Positions 35,246 through 44,540 of a stretch of 64,000 bases of DNA are shown in pieces. The notes beneath the pieces were generated by a model that had not been told where the DNA came from, did no database searches, and saw nothing but the letters and a program-made list of their open reading frames with translations. Position 1 is the stretch's first letter, and every line of letters begins with the position of its first letter. The position numbers were made by a program, and so were the translations under genes. The stretch covers positions 1-64,000 of the forward strand of contig NZ_FUZE01000015.1 of assembly GCF_900168205.1 (NCBI RefSeq), given 5' to 3'. Source of the DNA: Chryseobacterium balustinum. GTDB lineage: Bacteria > Bacteroidota > Bacteroidia > Flavobacteriales > Weeksellaceae.

Positions 35246-36799
35246 ATGATCACAGGCGAATTAAAATCCCAAATCGACAAAATATGGAACGACTTCTGGA
35301 CAGGAGGAATTTCAAATCCACTCACTGTTATAGAACAGTTTACCTATCTTATTTTCCTTAAACAGTTAGATAACAAACAGATTCTCATCGAAAAAGAGAA
35401 AAACCAGTTAGGTTCTTCGCTTAAAGAAGATATCTATACGGAAAATCAAAAAGAACTGCGTTGGAGCCATTTCAAAGATAAAGATCCGGAAACGATGTTT
35501 CTGCTTTTCACGCGCCCACAAGTGCATATTGATAATCTTACCGCTTTCGATTTTATGAAAACGATTGGTGCAGACGGTGGCAAGTTTTCAGAATATATGA
35601 AAGGAGCTACTTTTATGGTTCCTACGCCAAAAGTTTTGGATAAAGTAGTACAGCAGATTGATAAACTGCCGTTGGATAAAAAAGATACAAAAGGTGATCT
35701 GTACGAATATATGCTGAGCAAAATTGCAGAAGCAGGTACGAACGGACAGTTCCGTACGCCAAGACATATTATCAGGATGATGGTGGAGCTTATGGAACCT
35801 CAAAAAGATGATGTAATATGCGATCCTTCGCTGGGAACTGCCGGTTTTTTGGTAGCAGCAAGTGAATATATCAGAGAAACACAAAATGATTGGTTTTTAG
35901 AAAAAGATTTTCGTGAACACTTTAACCAAAAAATGTTCAACGGAATAGAGATCGATCCTTCTATGATGCGGATTGCAGCAATGAATTTACAGCTTCACGG
36001 GATAGAAACTCCCAACCTCATAGGAGGAAGTGCTTTAGCAGAAAGCAACAGCATCACCAGTAAATATTCTTTGGTACTGGCAAATCCACCGTTCAAAGGG
36101 GCTTTGGATTATGATGAAGTGGAGAAAAGTCTACTTCAGACGACTAAGACTAAAAAAACAGAACTTTTATTCCTGTCATTGATTTTAAGAAACCTTAAAC
36201 TTGGTGGTCGTGCAGCAGTGATTGTTCCGGATGGTGTGCTGTTCGGAAGTTCGGGCGCACACAAAAGCATACGTAAAGAATTGGTAGAAAACCAGCAATT
36301 GCAGGGTGTGATTTCTATGCCAAGTGGTGTTTTTAAACCTTATGCAGGCGTAAGTACCGCTATTTTACTGTTTACCAAAACCAATTCCGGAGGTACAGGA
36401 GATGTATGGTTTTATGATATGAAAGCCGACGGTTACAGTCTGGATGATAAACGAAATCTCCTGATCTCAGAAGATGCACTAGAGCAATGTTTTACAGAGC
36501 CCGAAAATATTTTAATGGAAACCACAGGGAAATGTGATATCCCGAACATACTTTTGGATTGGAACACCATCAACCAAAAACAGTTAACCGACAACTATAC
36601 AGATAGAACGCAGCAATCTTTTATGGTTCCAAAAACAGACATTATTGCCAATGATTATGATCTGAGCATCAACCGATACAAAGAAACCGTTTACGCAGAA
36701 GTGCATCACGAAAAACCAAGCACCCTGATTGCTGACATCAAAAACATAGATATTAAAAGACAGATTGCCATTACAGAACTTGAAAAATTGTTGGGATAA
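35246..36799 (+). CDS. hsdM: type I restriction-modification DNA methyltransferase HsdM (517 aa)
   Basis: The N-terminal HsdM helical domain (SQIDKIWNDFWTGGISNPL) precedes an N6-adenine methyltransferase with the SAM-binding segment DPSLGTAGF at 193-201 and the catalytic NPPF at 280-283. FRTPRHIIRMMVELM marks the link. Length is normal for the family. It ends in ATGG-type overlap with hsdS at 36799. HsdM modifies host DNA as part of the M2S complex and with HsdR forms the restriction enzyme. The hsdR gene lies 2.7 kb downstream past a small gene and a toxin-antitoxin pair. Confidence 0.92.
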   Translation: MITGELKSQIDKIWNDFWTGGISNPLTVIEQFTYLIFLKQLDNKQILIEKEKNQLGSSLKEDIYTENQKELRWSHFKDKDPETMFLLFTRPQVHIDNLTAFDFMKTIGADGGKFSEYMKGATFMVPTPKVLDKVVQQIDKLPLDKKDTKGDLYEYMLSKIAEAGTNGQFRTPRHIIRMMVELMEPQKDDVICDPSLGTAGFLVAASEYIRETQNDWFLEKDFREHFNQKMFNGIEIDPSMMRIAAMNLQLHGIETPNLIGGSALAESNSITSKYSLVLANPPFKGALDYDEVEKSLLQTTKTKKTELLFLSLILRNLKLGGRAAVIVPDGVLFGSSGAHKSIRKELVENQQLQGVISMPSGVFKPYAGVSTAILLFTKTNSGGTGDVWFYDMKADGYSLDDKRNLLISEDALEQCFTEPENILMETTGKCDIPNILLDWNTINQKQLTDNYTDRTQQSFMVPKTDIIANDYDLSINRYKETVYAEVHHEKPSTLIADIKNIDIKRQIAITELEKLLG

Positions 36800-37980
36800 T
36801 GGAGAAAGTTAGATTAAGTGAATTATGCAAAATGCAAAGTGGAGGAACTCCTTCGAGAAGTAATTCGCAGTTTTGGGATAATGGCAATATTCCTTGGGCA
36901 AAAATTAGTGATTTGGAAACTTCAGATGATGGTTTTATTTATGATACTGAAGAAGTAATAACGGAAGAAGGCTTGAGATCAATCAATAATAGATTTTTTA
37001 AAAAAGATACTCTGCTGTTAGCTATGTATGGTTCAGTTGGAAAAACAGCTATAACAAAAATAGATTTAACAACCAATCAAGCAATTTTAGGTATTAATGT
37101 AGTGGATGAAAGTAGGTTGTTTCTTAAATTTTTAAAATATTGGTTTTCAACTATTAAAGAGCAGTTATTAAAACGGGCAGTTGGTGTAGCATTACAAAAT
37201 ATTTCATTAGGAATTGTGAAAGATTTAGAAATCCCACTTCCCACACTTCCCATCCAAAAAGCCATCGCTGCAAAGCTAGACAAAGCACAGGAGATTATCT
37301 CGTACAACAAACAGCTCCTAGAAAAATACGACCAGCTGACCCAATCGCTTTTTATCGATATGTTCGGCGATCCGGTGAGGAATGAGAAGGGGTGGGAGAA
37401 GGATGTTATGAAAAATGTCTCTTTAAAAATTGGAAGTGGGGCTACGCCAAGAGGCGGAAGAGAAAGTTATCAATTGGAGGGGATTGCATTAATTAGGAGT
37501 ATGAATATATATGATAATAAATTTTATTATAAAGATTTAGCATTTATAACTGATAAGCAAGCTGAAAAATTGAAAAATGTTGTTGTTAAAGAAAATGATG
37601 TTTTGTTTAATATAACAGGAGCTTCGGTGTGCAGAAGCACAGTTGTACCAAAAAATATTTTACCTGCGAGAGTAAATCAACACGTTTCTATTTTAAGACC
37701 AAGACCTGAAATTCTCCATTACAAGTTTTTAAGTCAATTATTGATTTCGAAAATTGTTAAAAATCAATTATTAAAAATTGGAGCTGGAGGCGGAGCTGTG
37801 ATGGAGGCAATCACTAAGGAGCAACTTGAAAAGTTTCAAATCATACTTCCGCCAATCTCTCTCCAAAACCAATTCGCAGAACGAATTGAAAAAATAGAAG
37901 CCCAAAAACAAATGGCACAGGAAAGTCTGGCAAAAAGTGAGGCACTTTTTCAGAGTTTGTTGCAGGAATCTTTTAAATAA
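36799..37980 (+). CDS. hsdS: type I specificity subunit HsdS (393 aa)
   Basis: There are two target-recognition halves, each opened by a conserved strand: KMQSGGTPSRSNSQFWDNGN at the start and LKIGSGATPRGGRESYQLEG after the central helix. Two conserved helices (LPIQKAIAAKLDKAQEIISY and LQNQFAERIEKIEAQKQMAQ) act as spacers that set the gap in the bipartite target. It starts in the last base of hsdM. The two TRDs are of different type, so the target has two different half-sites, which cannot be read from sequence. Confidence 0.9.
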   Translation: MEKVRLSELCKMQSGGTPSRSNSQFWDNGNIPWAKISDLETSDDGFIYDTEEVITEEGLRSINNRFFKKDTLLLAMYGSVGKTAITKIDLTTNQAILGINVVDESRLFLKFLKYWFSTIKEQLLKRAVGVALQNISLGIVKDLEIPLPTLPIQKAIAAKLDKAQEIISYNKQLLEKYDQLTQSLFIDMFGDPVRNEKGWEKDVMKNVSLKIGSGATPRGGRESYQLEGIALIRSMNIYDNKFYYKDLAFITDKQAEKLKNVVVKENDVLFNITGASVCRSTVVPKNILPARVNQHVSILRPRPEILHYKFLSQLLISKIVKNQLLKIGAGGGAVMEAITKEQLEKFQIILPPISLQNQFAERIEKIEAQKQMAQESLAKSEALFQSLLQESFK

Positions 37981-37985
37981 AACCA

Positions 37986-38297
37986 ATGACAGAAGAATTA
38001 TTAAAATCCATCCTAAACGAACTGGTGAGTCTCAACAAAAAAATCGATAATATAGAAGAAGTGGTAGAAGTCATTTCCAGCAAAATGAACGATACAGAAG
38101 AACAGGCGGAGAGGCTAATAGCAACAGCAAAAGTCATTGAGAAAAGTACAGATGGTGTACGTAGCGATATTTCAGAACTCCAGTCTAAGGTACTTTACAA
38201 TATGCCAAACCTTGCCAGTTTAGAGTACACCGCAGAAAGCATAGACTTCAAGGCCATTACAGAGAGTTTGAAGCAGATTGCTAAGAATACGCAGTAA
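37986..38297 (+). CDS. small coiled-coil protein after hsdS (103 aa)
   Basis: It starts 6 bp after hsdS (MTEELLKSILNELVSLNKKI) and is predicted to be a heptad-rich coiled coil over residues 1-70 (NIEEVVEVISSKMNDTEEQA), with a short tail. No DNA-binding or enzymatic motif is seen. Its position inside the hsd operon suggests an accessory role, perhaps binding HsdS or HsdM, but this is inference. Sequence alone does not rule out a remnant of a larger gene. Confidence 0.6.
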   Translation: MTEELLKSILNELVSLNKKIDNIEEVVEVISSKMNDTEEQAERLIATAKVIEKSTDGVRSDISELQSKVLYNMPNLASLEYTAESIDFKAITESLKQIAKNTQ

Positions 38298-38366
38298 CTG
38301 AAGCGCAATAGATTTTCTAAAGTCTTAAAAAGAAAGCATTAAATAATAGTTATAGAAATATTGAAT

Positions 38367-38408
38367 TTTCGTTTATTTCGTTTATTTCAAATATTTCGTT
38401 TATATTTG
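38367..38408 (+). promoter_or_regulatory. toxin-antitoxin promoter with three TTTCGTTTAT repeats
   Basis: TTTCGTTTAT occurs three times (starts 38367, 38376 and 38394). The last copy overlaps TATATTTG (38401-38408), a full match to the -7 box, 19 bp before the ATG of the HTH gene. This looks like an autoregulatory operator for the HTH antitoxin that follows. Confidence 0.65.
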
Positions 38409-38427
38409 TGTCTATAAATTAAAGATT

Positions 38428-38883
38428 ATGGAAGCCTTAGATATATTAAAAAAACCAACCAAAGTTGAGCAGAAATCTGCCCAGCTTTCTTATGCCGCAT
38501 TGGCAGCAGCACTGGAGCATATCGACAAAGAAGAAACCGAAATTGAGATTGAAGAAACTCAGGATAAAATCGTTTTGCCTTCCCGCGCCTTACAATTGTT
38601 AGGCGACATTTTGAAGGCAATGAGCGAAGGAAAACCTATTTCTATTGTTCCTGTAGCAACCGAAGTAACCACTCAAAAAGCTGCTGAGATTTTAGGATGT
38701 TCAAGACCGCATTTGGTAAAACTACTGGAAGAAGGATCTATTGCATTCACAAAAGTTGGCAAACACCGAAGAATAAAATTTGAAGATGTCATCCGCTATC
38801 AAAATCAAATGAAAAAGGAACAGAAGAAACATCTGATCGATATGATGAACGCAGACGAAGAAGACGGTTTGTATGATACATAG
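38428..38883 (+). CDS. helix-turn-helix antitoxin, excisionase-like (151 aa)
   Basis: An N-terminal region of about 75 residues (MEALDILKKPTKVEQKSAQL) is followed by an excisionase-type HTH: TTQKAAEILGCSRPHLVKLL, EEGSIAFTKVGKHRRIKFED, then VIRYQNQMKKEQKK and an acidic tail (NADEEDGLYDT). It overlaps the PIN gene by 11 bp in a different frame, as antitoxin-toxin pairs do. It should bind the repeats upstream and the PIN toxin. Its place between hsdS and hsdR suggests that loss of the locus would be penalised. Confidence 0.8.
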   Translation: MEALDILKKPTKVEQKSAQLSYAALAAALEHIDKEETEIEIEETQDKIVLPSRALQLLGDILKAMSEGKPISIVPVATEVTTQKAAEILGCSRPHLVKLLEEGSIAFTKVGKHRRIKFEDVIRYQNQMKKEQKKHLIDMMNADEEDGLYDT

Positions 38884-39436
38884 TGTAAAATTTAAAGCAA
38901 TCTTAGACACCAATGTAATTTATCCCATCATCATCCGGGATTTGTTACTTTGGTTTGCCCATTATGATCTATATACCCCAAAATGGAGTGAAGGTATCTT
39001 CAGCGAGTGGAAAAGAGTAATGTTGGAAAAAGATATTGATGAAAAGGAAGCCGAAAAACGAATTAGACGTGTGAATTCAGCTTTTCCTGATGCGTTGGTA
39101 CAAAACTATGAGCCATTGATCGAGAATTTGGAAATGAAAGATGTGGATGACCGTCACGTTCTGGCAGCAGCAATAAAAAGTAACGCCAATGTTATCGTGA
39201 CCAATAATTTGAAAGATTTTCCGGCAGAATATTTATCAACATTCGGACTTTCTGCAAAGTCTGCAGATGATTTCTTAACCGATATTATCGATTTGAATCA
39301 GGATGTCGCCATTAAAGCATTTAAAGAAATGGTTCTCCACAAAAAAAATCCTGCAATGGATGAGTATCAGGTTCTGGAAAGCATGAGAAAAGTAGGTTTG
39401 GAAGATACTGCAAATTACCTGCACGCAATGCTTTAA
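38873..39436 (+). CDS. PIN-domain toxin, VapC-like (187 aa)
   Basis: The PIN fold is marked by ILDTNVIYPI with Asp12, then the acidic pair in DVDDRHVLAAAIKSNANVIV and the TNNLKDFPAEYLSTFGL end that gives the metal-binding acidic residues. VapC-type PIN toxins cut tRNA or rRNA. It is coded in overlap with the HTH antitoxin. At 187 residues it is longer than a standard VapC of about 130, with a C-terminal helical extension of roughly 50 residues (ALKAFKEMVLHKKNPAMDEY-like). Confidence 0.85.
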   Translation: MIHSVKFKAILDTNVIYPIIIRDLLLWFAHYDLYTPKWSEGIFSEWKRVMLEKDIDEKEAEKRIRRVNSAFPDALVQNYEPLIENLEMKDVDDRHVLAAAIKSNANVIVTNNLKDFPAEYLSTFGLSAKSADDFLTDIIDLNQDVAIKAFKEMVLHKKNPAMDEYQVLESMRKVGLEDTANYLHAML

Positions 39437-39493
39437 TGAGCTTGTACAGCCCAAATTTTATCAGTAATTTTATTTTTTTCACACAGATAAGAT

Positions 39494-42400
39494 ATGACCA
39501 ACTTTACATTTCTTCAAAAAGAATTTCCCTCGCTCTATGAAGAGATTACTGAGGCAGAGCTTCACACCTTTACGGCACCACGATATGCCGCTTTGTTATG
39601 TAGAAGCACCTTGGAAAAAACATTATTTTGGTTATACAAAAATGATGAAAATCTGGAGTTTCCCTACGATACGAAACTGGCATCTCTACTTTTGAATGAT
39701 GTTTTCAAAGGAATTATAAAACAAGGTATGTCGGCAGAGCTCGACATCGTTCGCCGATTTGGAAATGATGCGGCACACGGAAAAAAAATCAGAGCTTTGG
39801 AAGCATTGCAGTGCCTAAAAAACACGTTTCGTTTTCTCTCTTGGGTCAGCAAATATTATAGTGAAGATAATCCTGATATTCCGGAATTCCGAGAAGGATT
39901 AATTCCTTATGGTGATATTGAAGATAAATCTACCAGACAACTGGAGGAGCTTTCTGCTAAATTTGAGCAGCAAAGAAAAGATGCTGAAAAAGCAGCGAAG
40001 GAGCAGGAGTTTTTACTGGAAGAAAACAACAGGTTAAAAGCTCAGGTAGAAGAACATCTGCGCAATGTAGCAGAAAGAAAGGAACAGAGAATTCAGGAAT
40101 ATCAAAATCAGGAGCCTGTTCCAGAACTCACTTCTGAACTCCAAACCAGAAAAATTCTCATTGATTTACTGTTAAGAGAAGCAGGCTGGGAACATTTTGA
40201 ACCAGGGGTCAATATTGAATATAAATTACACGGAATGCCGATCTCTACCAATCCATCTGGAATTGGATATGCAGATTATGTTTTATGGGATGACAGCGGA
40301 AAGCCCCTCGCGGTGGTGGAAGCTAAGAAAACATTGAGTGATGCTACTAAAGGGAGACATCAAGCTTCCTTATACGCAGACTGTCTGGAAAATAAATTTG
40401 GACAAAGACCACTCATCTTCTATACCAATGGATTCAACACTTATCTTTGGGACGATACATTCAACATCCCGAGAAAAGTATATGGCTTTTACAAAAAAGA
40501 AGAGCTTCAATCCTTGATCAGGCGTAGAGAAGAAAGATTGGATCTTCGTTCTTTTCAGGTGAATACCGACATTGTAGGTAGGCCTTATCAGTTGCAGGCC
40601 ATTCAAAGAGTTGCCGAAGCAATGGTTACTGAAAAAAATAACAATTTACTAGGTAAAAACCGAAAAGCCTTATTAGTGATGGCTACCGGAAGCGGAAAAA
40701 CAAGAACAGCTGCTGCCATTGTAGATATGATGACCAAGTGCAACTGGGCAAAAAGGATTCTGTTTCTCGCAGACCGCAATGCATTGGTAACACAAGCCAA
40801 AAATGCTTTTAAAGAGCATTTGCCTCATTTGTCTGCGATAGATTTAACTAAGGAAAAAGAAGATCTGCACGCCCGTGTGGTGTTTTCCACCTATCCTACG
40901 ATTCTGAACCGGATTGATGCATCAAAAGTAGATGAGCAAAAAATGTATGGCGTAGGACATTTTGATTTAATTATTATTGATGAAGCGCACCGGTCTGTGT
41001 ATCAAAAATACCAGGCAATATTTGATTATTTTGATTCTATCTTGATCGGTTTAACGGCCACCCCGAAGAAAGATATCGACATCAATACCTACCATCTTTT
41101 TGAGATTGAAGATGATAATCCCACGTTTTCTTATGAGCTAGATGATGCAGTAAACAGCAATTATTTGGTGCCACCAAAAGCGTTTACAGTACCCGTAAAA
41201 TTCCCCCGAGAAGGTGTAAAGTATAAAGAACTTAGCGATAAAGACAAAAAGCATTTTGATGATCTCTTCGGTATTGATGCTGCTTCCGAAGAGGATGATG
41301 ATAATCCGATAATTGGAAAAAGCAAAATCAATAGTTTCCTTTTCAATACGGACACAGTAGATTTGGTATTAGATTATCTGATGACAAACGGTCTTCATGT
41401 AGAGGAAGGTGACAAATTAGGAAAAACGATTATTTTCGCTAAAAATCATAGACACGCACTTTTCATTGAAGACAGATTCAATAAAAACTATCCTGAATAC
41501 AACGGAAAATTTTTACGGGTTATTGACAATTATGAAGACAAAGCCCAGGATCTTTTAGAAAAATTTTGTTTCGATAAAGGCGATGATAAAGATCCGCAAA
41601 TTGCTGTTTCTGTAGATATGATGGACACGGGTGTTGATGCTCCAAGAGTTGTCAATTTAGTTTTCTTCAAAGAAGTAAAATCCTATTCAAAATACTGGCA
41701 AATGATTGGTCGGGGGACACGTCTTTGCCCAGACCTGTTTGGCACAGGAAGAGACAAAGAATTTTTTCTGATCTTCGACATCTGTGCTAATTTCGAATTT
41801 TTTGATGAATTCCCGGAAGGTACGGTTGCGACAAGATCAAAATCTTTGCAACAACAGCTTTTTATAGCGCAGTTAGAAGTTGTTCAAAGTATCAGAACGA
41901 ATCCCGAATCAAACCAAGAAGATTCAGATTTTGCCAATCTTTATGCCAATGAGCTACATCAGAAAATCCTGAATCTTGATGAGAGTCGTTTTGAAGTGCG
42001 AAAGCACTGGGAATTTGTAATGAAATATAAAGACAAAAAAGCCTGGGAGCATCTTACGAATACATCTATCATTGAAATTGAAAACCATCTTTCGCATTTG
42101 GTTTCGTACACCGAAGATAAAGACGAGCTGGCTAAGAAATTTGATCTCATCATTTATCAGCTTCAGTTAGCGATTTTAAACGCTTCTAAAAAGCAAATCA
42201 ATCTTATTCAAAACATTAGAGGAGTTGGAGAATTACTTCAAAAGAAAAAAAACATCATATCAGTTAAAGCCAAAGAAAACACTATAAACGCAATCATTTC
42301 GGAAGAATTTTGGAGTACAGTTAATCTTAAGAAATTAGAAAAAATACGGGAAGATCTTCGTGGCTTGATTCATTTGTTAAAAGATGATCAAAAAGAGCCG

Positions 42401-42946
42401 ATTGTTTACTCAAACTTCAAAGATGAATTAAACCCTGAATTTATAAAAGAGCGCGATCTTCTGGAAAACTATACCACACTCCAAAGCTATAAAGATCGAG
42501 TAGAGAATTTTATCCGAAAGAATAAAAATCACTTGGTTATTGATAAAATATACAGAAATATTCCTATTTCACCAAACGATTTGACAGCATTGGAAGAGTT
42601 TATGACCTACGAAAAATTTTATACTCAAGAGATTGAGAAAGAATATGGAACTAAATCCCTGGGAATTTTTGTACGCCGCGTTTTGGGATTAGACATCGAA
42701 GCTGCAAACCGTCATTTCGCAAATTTCATACAGGAAGAAAATCTTAATGCCAATCAAATTTTATTTGTGCAGAAAATAGTAGATTATCTCAATAAAAATG
42801 GTGTTTTGGAAAAACATATGCTTACACAATCTCCTTTTACAGATTTCGATGACCAAGGTGTTTTCGGAGTTTTTGAAGAAAATCAGAAATCTGCCAGAAT
42901 TATAAAATTGGTCGATGAAATTTATCAAAGTGCTGAAATTGCATAA
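39494..42946 (+). CDS. hsdR: type I restriction endonuclease subunit HsdR (1150 aa)
   Basis: Domain order: N-terminal DUF4145 (HEPN-like, about residues 1-130), coiled coil to about 210, an HSDR_N_2 nuclease domain (YADYVLWDDSGKPLAVVEAK with the catalytic D and EAK), then a type III/DEAH helicase (MATGSGKTRTA Walker A, IIDEAHRS) and a C-terminal EcoEI_R_C-like domain. The YADYVL/VVEAKK nuclease site is intact. Together with HsdM and HsdS it cuts unmodified invading DNA after translocation. It is separated from hsdS by the coiled-coil gene and the HTH/PIN pair. Length is normal for the family with the DUF4145 front. Confidence 0.9.
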   Translation: MTNFTFLQKEFPSLYEEITEAELHTFTAPRYAALLCRSTLEKTLFWLYKNDENLEFPYDTKLASLLLNDVFKGIIKQGMSAELDIVRRFGNDAAHGKKIRALEALQCLKNTFRFLSWVSKYYSEDNPDIPEFREGLIPYGDIEDKSTRQLEELSAKFEQQRKDAEKAAKEQEFLLEENNRLKAQVEEHLRNVAERKEQRIQEYQNQEPVPELTSELQTRKILIDLLLREAGWEHFEPGVNIEYKLHGMPISTNPSGIGYADYVLWDDSGKPLAVVEAKKTLSDATKGRHQASLYADCLENKFGQRPLIFYTNGFNTYLWDDTFNIPRKVYGFYKKEELQSLIRRREERLDLRSFQVNTDIVGRPYQLQAIQRVAEAMVTEKNNNLLGKNRKALLVMATGSGKTRTAAAIVDMMTKCNWAKRILFLADRNALVTQAKNAFKEHLPHLSAIDLTKEKEDLHARVVFSTYPTILNRIDASKVDEQKMYGVGHFDLIIIDEAHRSVYQKYQAIFDYFDSILIGLTATPKKDIDINTYHLFEIEDDNPTFSYELDDAVNSNYLVPPKAFTVPVKFPREGVKYKELSDKDKKHFDDLFGIDAASEEDDDNPIIGKSKINSFLFNTDTVDLVLDYLMTNGLHVEEGDKLGKTIIFAKNHRHALFIEDRFNKNYPEYNGKFLRVIDNYEDKAQDLLEKFCFDKGDDKDPQIAVSVDMMDTGVDAPRVVNLVFFKEVKSYSKYWQMIGRGTRLCPDLFGTGRDKEFFLIFDICANFEFFDEFPEGTVATRSKSLQQQLFIAQLEVVQSIRTNPESNQEDSDFANLYANELHQKILNLDESRFEVRKHWEFVMKYKDKKAWEHLTNTSIIEIENHLSHLVSYTEDKDELAKKFDLIIYQLQLAILNASKKQINLIQNIRGVGELLQKKKNIISVKAKENTINAIISEEFWSTVNLKKLEKIREDLRGLIHLLKDDQKEPIVYSNFKDELNPEFIKERDLLENYTTLQSYKDRVENFIRKNKNHLVIDKIYRNIPISPNDLTALEEFMTYEKFYTQEIEKEYGTKSLGIFVRRVLGLDIEAANRHFANFIQEENLNANQILFVQKIVDYLNKNGVLEKHMLTQSPFTDFDDQGVFGVFEENQKSARIIKLVDEIYQSAEIA

Positions 42947-42975
42947 GCTCCAAAAAACAAGGTAAAATAATTAAT

Positions 42976-43012
42976 CTATGCACTTGTGTTGCACAGAAGT
43001 GTTTTAGTTTTG
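42976..43012 (+). promoter_or_regulatory. operator-promoter of the retron operon (TGCA-N7-TGCA type)
   Basis: TGCA at 42979-42982 and 42990-42993 flank a 7-bp spacer, and TTTTG ends the -7 box TTAGTTTTG at 43008-43012 after 14 bp. The spacing equals that of the promoters at 24828, 33826 and 48056. Transcription should start near 43019, before the retron a1 repeat. Confidence 0.75.
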
Positions 43013-43033
43013 CACTATAAAACAAGAAAGAAG

Positions 43034-43316
43034 TTCTTTGAAAAGCCTGTTTTAAGATTTTGATTTTGCCTGCTGTTGGAAGTTTTCCCAAAAATCGGCA
43101 GGTGTTCCGGAGATGTAAATCTTCGGAATAAAGGTTTGGTGATCATTTATTGTAGATTTTTCTTCAGTTGAGATTTATTTATTTATTATTTCAATAGGAA
43201 TTTTATTATTATTTATTTCGATGGGGCGCTACGCACAACAACTGATCTCAGTAAAAACCCTCACTTATTTTTTTATAATTGAATAGATAAAGAAAACAAA
43301 AACAGGCTTCGAAGAA
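43034..43316 (+). ncRNA. predicted retron ncRNA (msr-msd) with a1/a2 repeats
   Basis: The region between hsdR and the RT gene has the marks of a retron ncRNA. An 11-bp inverted repeat, AAGCCTGTTTT (43043-43053) and AAAACAGGCTT (43299-43309), extended by TTCTT/AAGAA, gives the a1/a2 pair. Between them are two strong hairpins: one at 43069-43102 (CCTGCTG-TTGG paired with CCAA-CGGCAGG) and one at 43107-43126 (CCGGAGAT-GTAA-ATCTTCGG), which fit msr. The AT-rich stretch to 43298 would be msd, the template for the msDNA; its fold is less clear. The a2 repeat ends 13 bp before the RT start. Confidence 0.75.
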
Positions 43317-43329
43317 TGACACAAATAAC

Positions 43330-44538
43330 ATGGTTACAAAAGAAATTACAATAGAGCAGAAAAAAATAATCTCTGATACTTTCAGATGGGTAAAAAATGT
43401 GTCAGACTTTTGTCTCGTTTTGAATTACTGTCAAAGTATTGTGTATCCTCAGACCTATTTCGATATTTCGGAATATCTATTGAAAACATTAGCCCATCCA
43501 AATTCAAAAAATCGTTACAAAACTTTTAAGATAAAGAAAAAAAATGGAGGCACTAGAACCATTCACTCGCCTAAACCTGAGCTCAAGATTCTTTTGAGAT
43601 GTATTAACTTAATTTTACAATGTACATACACTGTTCATCAAAACGCTTATGGTTTTGTTGAAGGTAAATCTGTGGTAGATAATGCCAAGTTGCATTGCAA
43701 TAACAATTACGTTTTTAATATCGATTTAAAAGACTTTTTCCCAAGCATAGAAATAGGAAGAGTTTTGAACCGTTTAAGTTTTCCACCTTTTAATTTGAAA
43801 AAAGAAAATGGGAATGAAAAAATCGGCAATTATATTGCTTGGCTAGCTTGCGAAAACATATTGGTAGAGCGGGAATTAAATGGGAAAATCATAAAAACAG
43901 TGAAAAGAGTTCTTCCACAAGGTTCACCTATATCTCCAATTCTTACCAATATTATTTGTGAAAGATTAGACCGTAGATTAACGGGTCTTGCCAATAGATT
44001 TGGGGTGAGATATAGTCGGTATGCAGATGATATTACTTTTAGTTCGATGCACAATGTATATCAAAAAGATGGTGAGTTTCGTAAAGAAATGGAGCGCATT
44101 ATATCTGAGCAGTACTTTACCATTAACCAAAGTAAAGTTCGTTTACAGAAATCTACAGTAAGACAAGAAGTGACAGGGATTACAGTAAATAAACAGGTCA
44201 ATGTTTCACAGAAGTACATCAAACAGCTAAGAATGTGGTTGTACTTCTGTGAAACTTATGGTACAAACAAAGGACTATCATTGTTTTTGAAATCTTACAT
44301 AAAAGACAAAACGCATGTAAAAAAAGCTATTCCCACACCGGAATTTATGGAAGCAGTCATTGTGGGTAAGCTAAATTATCTTTCTATGGTAAAAGGAGTA
44401 GAAAATTCGACTTATTTGAAGTTGAAAGAACGTTTTGATAATTTATCCTCAACTTATGTTGATGTAGAAAATATACTGGCAGTCTGGGAAGAAAATGGGA
44501 TTGATGAAGCGATGGATTTATATTCAAAAATCGTATAA
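43330..44538 (+). CDS. retron reverse transcriptase (402 aa)
   Basis: It has the retron RT signatures: NAKLH at 118-122, a first catalytic region DLKDFFPSI at 132-140, QGSPISP at 197-203, YADD at 231-234 with two catalytic Asp residues, and VTG at 281-283. TRTIHSPKPELK is the usual early segment. It reverse-transcribes msd from the ncRNA encoded just upstream and stays bound to the RNA-DNA product. It is 3 bp from the next gene and thus leads an operon of four. Length is normal for a single-domain retron RT, so any effector must be encoded by the partner genes. Confidence 0.92.
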   Translation: MVTKEITIEQKKIISDTFRWVKNVSDFCLVLNYCQSIVYPQTYFDISEYLLKTLAHPNSKNRYKTFKIKKKNGGTRTIHSPKPELKILLRCINLILQCTYTVHQNAYGFVEGKSVVDNAKLHCNNNYVFNIDLKDFFPSIEIGRVLNRLSFPPFNLKKENGNEKIGNYIAWLACENILVERELNGKIIKTVKRVLPQGSPISPILTNIICERLDRRLTGLANRFGVRYSRYADDITFSSMHNVYQKDGEFRKEMERIISEQYFTINQSKVRLQKSTVRQEVTGITVNKQVNVSQKYIKQLRMWLYFCETYGTNKGLSLFLKSYIKDKTHVKKAIPTPEFMEAVIVGKLNYLSMVKGVENSTYLKLKERFDNLSSTYVDVENILAVWEENGIDEAMDLYSKIV

Positions 44539-44540
44539 AA

